A DNA stretch of 64,000 bases from Pisolithus tinctorius (taxonomy: Eukaryota; Basidiomycota; Agaricomycetes; Boletales; Pisolithaceae): the NCBI GenBank assembly GCA_024663395.1, contig JANFAH010000002.1, positions 2,666,001 to 2,730,000 of the forward strand, in the 5' to 3' direction. The notes under the pieces were generated by a model. That model was not told the origin of the DNA. It ran no database searches and saw nothing but the letters and a program-made list of their open reading frames with translations. The position numbers were made by a program, and so were the translations under genes. Numbering within the stretch: the first letter of the stretch is position 1; each line of letters starts with the position of its first letter. Below are positions 57,463 through 64,000 of this stretch, piece by piece.

Positions 57463-58244
57463 TAGGTTGAAACAGGTGGGTAATTGGATTCAGAGAAATG
57501 TACTTGCTTTCCTTGCTTTGTTATGTTCTATGCTGCCCTGCTGTTGACTTGTTAGTTGTATGCTTTTCTGTTTGCTATGCTCTGTGCTATCTTGTTGGCT
57601 GTCTTCCATGTATCATACCATACTAGAAAAGAAAAAGAAAAAAGCAAAAGGGGTGCTAAAGCATTCTTTTTTGAAACAATGCTGCAGTGTGATCTTCAGA
57701 TGTCACAGTTTTACAGTGCAGAATATCTATAGCCTTGCATGGGGCCTGGTCTGTACATGTTCTGTGGTAGCTTGTACACAATGACTACCAGTGGCAGCAA
57801 CATTCTGTGATGGTTTTCTAACAGGCATACCATCACCAGAACAGTCAGCATTATTACCCCTCTTATCCCCTTCTCCACATTTGCTCATACAGATGCCCCA
57901 CATATCTGTTAGAGCATCATGGAGGTGGCCCATAAGCATGTGTGTAGAGGTGCTTGAACAGGAATGCTTAGAGTCAATGCAGAATTTGATAGAGGAGGGT
58001 CCAATGAGGTCTGTTACACCAGATGTCCACCATCATGAGAAACACAAGTTGCATTGGACAGAATGAAACACATACAGTTGACACCATACCCATCTGGGAA
58101 TGGAGCACCAAACCTAGCATACAGAGAAAAATGGACAGTAAGTGACACTGGAGTGGCACATCTCAAATGTATGTCCCCCAGCTAGGGGAATCTTAATGCT
58201 GCATACAGGGAGAGATGACCCCACAGTATGCCAGCACCACTCCT
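55736..58244. other. CpG-depleted tract, 2.5 kb
   Basis: Only three CG dinucleotides in 2,509 bp (at 56799, 57262, 57295), with CpG-free runs of 1,063 and 948 bp; flanking DNA has one every 10-20 bp. The tract starts inside exon 3 of helicase copy 1, spans the gap between the convergent genes and ends inside intron 6 of the acetyltransferase gene. Both reading frames remain intact, with Arg coded almost only by AGA/AGG. This is the footprint expected from long-term cytosine methylation and deamination. Confidence 0.9.
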
Positions 58245-60741
58245 CGATGCCATTGGCATCATCAAGCAAGAGCCAATACTTCACAGAATATAGAAAGCAC
58301 GAAATACACCTACCCAGTCCCACGGAAATACCAGCCCTCACTCAACCCACTGGTGCTTAGCCGCCATGTCTGACTTTTCCAGAAAACAGGATCTTCAAAC
58401 AACGCAACAGGCTGTTCAGGTCCCCATATGGTTTGCTGGCTGTTGCACGCCCGTGATGTTTCACTTCTTCCAGAAAACGGCATATGTTCAGTTGTCTCTC
58501 TACGTCCGTCGAGCCAGTTCCATTCGGTTCCCAAGACGGTCCGTAAACCTAGAAGGTGCCGATCGATGCCACGGCCTGCGATAGCTGCGCGGGTGAGTAA
58601 AGCATGTGCACGAAGCGCAGAGATTAAAAGAACACGGAGTGACGAGGGCCACGCCGGTGGCTGGGAGAGCAACATTGAATATCAGAGGTCGACCGCCGAA
58701 TCCGAGTAAACAGCAGCGCAACTCACTACCTCGTCGATATCCCTTCTTTCTACACCCTTTTTTACTGGGTATCCTCCCCAAGTCTGACCCTTCCCGGGCC
58801 CACACGCTAACACAAATGCGAAGCTCTCACGTGTGAGGCCTCGAATGGTCTCTGTGCGGCCATGGTGAAAAGACCGCGTGAGGGCAGTCTCATACACGGG
58901 AGTTGTGCGTCCGTGAATCCGATAGTAAGCTAGTTGCATTGCAAGCTGGACGAAAGCATCCGGAGGGTAACCAGCTGCGTGAACATTAATCTAACATCAT
59001 ACAAAGCGCACCAGGACTCACACACTCGCTGGATCTCATCTCCACCAAACGTTGTAAAGTACAGCACGTCATGGTCTGAGTCTGCGACAAGCACTTCTGC
59101 ACGACACGTCGCATCTGCAATTGCTGTTTCGATGTGTGAAGATGCAACAAAGTCAAGTCTTTCCCAAAATGCACAACTAGCAAAGTCAACCTCTTTGTGT
59201 CCGCGCACTCGCAACTCGGCCGTTTCCATGCCAGCAAGCGGTGTGGCCGCCATGCCTCCGGACAGGGTCACACCACTAGCCTTCGCTACAGCCCACTCAC
59301 AAACGACGCTGGGGACCAATGCGTCCACGGTTGCGTGTTCACCACAGGCACCGGCGCGTGTCGTACGCTCCACAATGAGCTGGAGAGGTTTGTCAAAAAA
59401 ACGGTTTTGCAATCCAGGAGGGGCACGCGTGCGTTGTTGGTGTTGGCGGAGGTCGTACGGCACCGGATTGGGGGAGACAGGTCCATGCGGGGTTGAGGGT
59501 ACAACTCTGTCCGTCTGCGTGGCCTGGAAGGGAAGCTGGGTCGCTTCCACAGTCGAATTTCCTGTACCGGGACGCGGAACGGCCCTGTCAGTTGGAAAAG
59601 TTAACGGAAACGACTGTGAATCGTTCTCTTCAAGTGGCACAGATGGCGCGGACCAGTGATCGAGTGAGAGGACAAAGAGGGATTCCCGGATTGCATCTAA
59701 AGAGCGAGCGTTTCGCGAAGACAGGGAGCGGAGATGAACGTAGTTCTGTCTGACATCAGATGGATTTCTTCTCCCCGAAACTGAGTCTTACCTCGGCCCA
59801 CGTATTCCTTTCGTCAGAGCTCAAGACTCCTACTCTGACTGCCGTCTCTCCCTGTTCTCTCCTCTTGAGTACGTCCTCCACTATTTTCCTGATCCCCCAT
59901 TCAATGTCATCTACCCCCAGAGGTGCACCAGTCTTCAGGTCGGCGACCTGCAATGCGTAGAAGAAGTCGTGTGCCATAATGACGATGGTAGATGCCCAGT
60001 GAGAAGAGGCGGTGACGCTAAGATAATCGCAGTTACGCTGAGGAACACGACAAACATTGAAGATGGCCGAGGTACAGTGTCGTAGCCAAATGCCTGACAT
60101 CTGCGTGAATTGAATGCAGATGAGAATATCAGAACACATACCTACACGCGTGGTATCCGGGTATAATTCCTGCCTGTTTCCATTCAGCACGTACTCGGTG
60201 TTGCGATACTATGTCGCACGTACGATTCCATTCTATGTTTGAAATCGAGGATGCCTCGCACTAAGCAAGCCGCCCTCCTGATCTGCCATGGAGTGAATCC
60301 CTGCCCTTGGTCCCTTATGACCTCCTCTGGTACTTCAGCGTCGTTTACAAAAGTCAACCACCAATTAGAATTTATGAGGAGCGGCGCCCTCCACTCCAGA
60401 TACGTTTTTTTTAACCAAAAGTTATCATCTAGCCAATTGTGCGGTGAGACATCGTCGAGAGCACGTAGGCGCGCCTGTGCAACCTTGCCTGGTCCGCTGA
60501 GGAAGGACTGGACAAGTTTCTGGCGTTCTTCAAAGGCTGCAGAAAACGGTGCGCCGCCATCCAATTCGTCCTGGAGCAGCACTGGTTGGATGGAGTCAAG
60601 ATATTTTGCCATGGTCTTGTGCAGGTGGGGCAGCGGAAGACGCGGCAGTTTCTGTGCCGACATGGCTGACAATGACCTACTCGACTGGGAGAGCGATGCC
60701 CGACGCGTCGAAGCTTGAACCATCCGGTGTATCCCTGTCAT
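57727..60741 (-). CDS. CAT2: Carnitine O-acetyltransferase
   Basis: Transfers acetyl groups between CoA and carnitine for shuttling among peroxisome, cytosol and mitochondrion. Exons (descending): 60741-60224, 60173-60142, 60093-59792, 59745-59022, 58974-58730, 58660-58314, 58113-58076, 58010-57727; 829 aa in this model. Motifs: LPRLPLPHLHKTM, YLEWRAPLLINSNWW, FDKPLQLIV, GEHATVDALVP with the catalytic His (about 419), AYYRIHGR, HHGRTETIR, GRGIDRHLLGLR, WRLSTSGLS, FGAPFPDGYGVNY. It is longer than the usual ~650 aa: exon 4 has a Pro/Gln-rich insert and exon 6 an extra stretch, either of which may hide an intron. The N-terminus looks like a mitochondrial presequence, and the C-terminus ends ARL, a peroxisomal PTS1 form. 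ATG 60810 is an alternative upstream start. Its last two exons lie in the CpG-poor tract. Confidence 0.88.
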
Positions 60742-61104
60742 TGCAATATTTTGATTGGCCCTCACCAACTCATTGGCTGGCCGTGGAGGGACATGATCAC
60801 GTGACCACATGTCCTGTGGTTGGCATGGACCATCGTGCTCTCGGTTCTCATTGATACAAGACGGGGCAGAAGTTCAGAAATGCCCCGTGGATGTTATCCC
60901 ACTGAGAAGTTCATAGCGTCCGTGGGATCTCGCTGATGCATTTGTAGCTTCTTTCGTCGTTTCACCGTGAACGTTCCCGTTTTGGCCAGCCATGACTCAC
61001 CCACATTGAAGACTGCCGTGATCTGTAACGCCCAGCTGCGCGATTAGGTACTTGAAATCCGCTCGCCACGTTGCTCGGTCGCTCCAGGAGTTACTTATCA
61101 CCCC
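60742..61104. promoter_or_regulatory. Divergent promoter region, acetyltransferase/helicase copy 2
   Basis: About 360 bp between two divergently transcribed genes. It includes an in-frame upstream ATG for the acetyltransferase at 60810 and a CACGTGA E-box-like hexamer near 60799. No further element was identified. Confidence 0.4.
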
Positions 61105-63838
61105 ATGTCTCACAGGTTATTTTTCATCACACCTAACTTGTTCCCAGTCTGCCCTTCCCTCGTCTGTGGGACGACAACGGAAGGTGCTGTTGATGCAAGG
61201 CTCCTTCGGCGGTTCCTGGACACAGTGACGACCGAAGGTGCCATCGGCATCTCAGCCTCATATCGCGAGGATTCTCGACTCAGTGCCATTGCATTTTCCT
61301 CCCTATCGGCAGCTCTCGTGGTACACGTTACCCTCAGCAGTGATCTGCCTCGAAGGAGTAGCCGTGGAGAGCGAGCTAGAATTACGCAAGCGAGGAACCT
61401 CCTCCGAGAGCAAATTCTATGCAATGCGGACTACGGGAAGTACGCATTTAGAATGGATCGTATTGCAATCGCATTGTATTTGGACATGGGGTTGCGCATT
61501 GAGCACGCTGTAGATATGTTGTCAGCGTCGCGAAGCGACAGGCAATCCCTTCAGGCGCTTATCGATGCAATGGGTGGCGGGTTGACTTTACACAGGTCGA
61601 ACGTGAAGGCATTATTTTTCGGTAACGAATTCGGCACTGTATCAGATTCAGACCTTGTCCAGCAAGCATGGGCAGCGTGTCAGGTGTCCACTCTTTCTGA
61701 CATGGCTACACGCTTCCGCGAGCTGAGAAGAATCAGAACCAATGTGATATCAGAAGAGGTATGTTTCCTGGCCAAAATCAAAGTATTCACTCATAGTCTC
61801 TCTGGCACAGCATATGGCCGCTCTCGCCAAGATCTATCGTGATGGAGAGCGTTCAGATTTCTTAAAGCCACAGAGTGTTAAAAACGATGTTATGCCAGGT
61901 ATCACAGCGGCGATGGATAATCTTACGTTGACTTGTGGCCGCTACTCCACTCGTATCAGAAGCTCAACTCAGCAGGTATGTTAATAACGGATATATCGGA
62001 GTCGGGTGTGTATGAACACACTCTGCATAGTTTCTCCAGATAGAAACACGGAACGGGGTTCGAGTGTCGGGTCGTGCTATCCGCGTCGAAGGACGCCAGG
62101 CGCAAATTTCCCTTTCCGGTTCCCTTCGGGGCGATGAGATAAAGTCCGTCACGACGGTCGGCAAGGCAGACCTCACGTCTGCAGAGGCTTGTCGTGCAAG
62201 CGTTATCCTTGCTGTCTTGAAGGGAGAGACTACCCTGTTGTCACAGCCATTCTTCAAGGTCATATGGCTTCCCGAGCATCCTCCTTCGTGGCCAGCTATC
62301 GATTTTACCAAGCCGAGAATACCGATTTGTTGCCCAAATCTCGATGTCAATACCTCTCAGGAAAGAGCCATCGAGAAAATCTTGTCTGCCTCAGATGAGG
62401 ACCGAGTCGCTTTGATTCAGGGACCTCCAGGAACCGGCAAGACGACGGTCATTACTGCCGCAGTTACCAGCATCATTTCCTGCCCCGCTGCTCATAGTCG
62501 GACCATTTGGATAGCTGCGCAATCGAACGTCGCTGTGAAGAACGTCGCGGAGAAGTTTGACAAGATAGGATTCCATGACTTTAAACTTCTGGTGTCGTTG
62601 GAATTCCACTTTGACTGGTGCGTTCCTTCATGACTCGACGATTTTGCGTTAATCAGGTGTTACAGGCACGAACACCTCTATGAGAAACTTGCACCATGCG
62701 TCATTCGCTCTGACTCGTTCAGGAATGGCAGAGTCGGCGCATCTAGGCAACTGTGCGGCGCTAGGGTTATTCTGTGCACACTAAGCATGTTGTCGAATGA
62801 CCACATCGCGCCCTATGTCCAAGTGAATCCAGTAGATATTCTGATTTTTGATGAGGGCAGTCAGATAGAAGTCGGGAATTACGTTCCCGTTCTCCACCGC
62901 TTCGGAGGTACCCTGTCCAAGATTGCTTTCATTGGGGACTGTAAACAACGTAAGTTGGAACGATGCGCTTCGTTCACTTGTTGGACTCCATGCAGTGCCG
63001 CCTTACGGTCAAGAGGAGATCTCAACACTGCGAAGCATCTTCGAGGTCAAACATCTTAGCAAAAAAGCGCTCTTATTGGATACGCAATGTGAGCCAACAT
63101 GCTCCAACTCAACCATGTCGACTGATGTCTTCAGACCGTATGCCAGGTGTCATCGGCGACTTCATATCACAGAAAGTCTACAATGGGAAATTGAGGACTT
63201 GTCATGCGAACGCTGTTAAGTCACCTTGTCGTTTTATCGATGTTGAAAGAGGACAGGAAAAACAATCGGGAAAGAGTTGGATCGTTTGTGGCTTTCTTCA
63301 TTCCAGCGATATGGGCTAACACCAGGGCAGAATCCTTCCGAGGCACTCGTTGTAGCGCAGATTGCCCGTGTATACGAGGCTAAGGGGCTCGACTTCCGTA
63401 TCATCACACCGTACGACGCCCAGCGCTCTCTCATTGAACGTGAGCTACAGGCGGCGAACATATGCTATAAGGACAAAGTATTTAATGTAGATTCATTTCA
63501 AGGTTTGCTGATTCATATGAAATCCACCCTTCGAAGCTCATAAAATGCCAGGCAATGAAGCGGAACATATAATTATCTCCGTCGTTAGGTCAAACAAACT
63601 TGGATTTCTGGCTAACCAACGACGAACCAACGTCATGCTTACCCGTTGTAGCAAGACCATGGTCATATGTACGAGTCGAGCATTCATGCAGGGTAAAGGG
63701 GCATCAACGCTTATCGGACACCTTGCCGCCGCTGTCGGACCACGAGCATGGATAACTGGAGAAGTGCTGCTCATGTTCTTGGGACTGCGCCCCACGCCGT
63801 TCAATACTGTTGGCTCGTCCAAAACCTCTGCATCTTAG
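61105..63838 (+). CDS. UPF1-like SF1 helicase, copy 2
   Basis: Exons 61105-61758, 61811-61975, 62040-62617, 62666-62949, 62996-63088, 63135-63283, 63331-63502, 63552-63838; 793 aa. A paralogue of the gene at 54697: every intron sits at the same place, and four exons have identical lengths (165, 284, 93, 172 nt). Motifs: GPPGTGKTT (about 400), IAAQSNVAVKN, motif II as FDEGSQIEVG (Gly where copy 1 has Ala), FIGDCKQ, TQYRMPGVIG, IITPYDAQ, NVDSFQG, RRTNVMLTR. The N-terminal domain (LRRFLDTV, IGISASYREDSRL, YAFRMDRIAIALYLDMGL) parallels copy 1. CpG content is normal throughout, unlike copy 1. The C-terminal tail differs. The start is uncertain; ATG 61105 is the first Met of the open frame. Confidence 0.85.
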
Positions 63839-64000
63839 ACTGTCATACGTATGGACTACATAGTGGGGAATACCTACCTGAAGGTCGCATTGGCCCCTCA
63901 TTTGAACTTCGAGACCGCACTAATATGCGAATTGCAGAGCGGTGATAATCTCCAGGTATTGGAGTCAGCCCAAGGTGTCACAGGGGCCATATCTCGAGAT
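63839..64000. other. Window end, nothing assigned
   Basis: The 3' flank of helicase copy 2; no gene can be judged from these 162 bases. Confidence 0.4.

Overview
The window looks like nuclear DNA of a mushroom-forming basidiomycete (Agaricomycetes). Genes are dense and carry many introns of about 45-80 bp with GT(A/G)NGT donors and YAG acceptors. Recognisable proteins are fungal nuclear types (neutral trehalase, MIC60, NOM1/Sgd1, PAM18, carnitine acetyltransferase), and the mobile DNA is a Ty3/gypsy element typical of this class. All exon models were spliced by hand from the sequence; where exon sums are given they are divisible by three.

Layout. 1-698: 3' end of a DXO/RAI1-like decapping-nuclease family gene (+). 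699-4838: no confident gene, only scattered coding-like segments. 4839-7657: neutral trehalase (+), ten exons, one of only 9 nt. 8039-24238: a complete Ty3/gypsy LTR retrotransposon on the minus strand (286-bp LTRs, ATTTA target duplication, gag, pol). Inside its gag lies a second element, 14807-21266, with 53-bp terminal inverted repeats, two unequal inverted arrays of a 45-bp repeat, a repeat-rich non-coding core and an 8-bp target duplication. 24697-26860: MIC60 (+). 28091-28716: ankyrin protein (+). 31698-33418: Ser/Pro-rich protein of unknown function (+). 35019-35924: FRA10AC1 homologue (+). 36117-39371: I-BAR/IMD-domain protein (+). 39717-41839: charged coiled-coil protein (-). 41921-44274: HSP70-like ATPase (-), 11 exons. 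44883-46534: unrecognised protein (+). 46776-49990: NOM1/Sgd1 (+), 14 exons. 49994-50911: EFM4/METTL10-type methyltransferase (-), whose stop codon lies 3 bp from the NOM1 stop. 51219-51608: PAM18/TIM14 (-). 54697-57462 and 61105-63838: two paralogous UPF1-like SF1 helicases (+). They flank a carnitine acetyltransferase (-, 57727-60741).

Themes. Several products are mitochondrial: MIC60 (cristae), PAM18 (import motor) and carnitine acetyltransferase (acetyl transfer; the model has both a presequence and a C-terminal ARL peroxisomal signal). They are neighbours but not an operon.

The most unusual signals are: (1) a 2.5-kb tract, 55736-58244, with only three CpG dinucleotides, covering the 3' halves of the convergent helicase and acetyltransferase genes while their reading frames stay intact; (2) the nested inverted-array element, whose core contains another CpG-free run of about 1.5 kb; (3) the helicase pair, with an N-terminal domain that looks like a degenerate exonuclease; (4) the 9-nt trehalase micro-exon inside a family signature.
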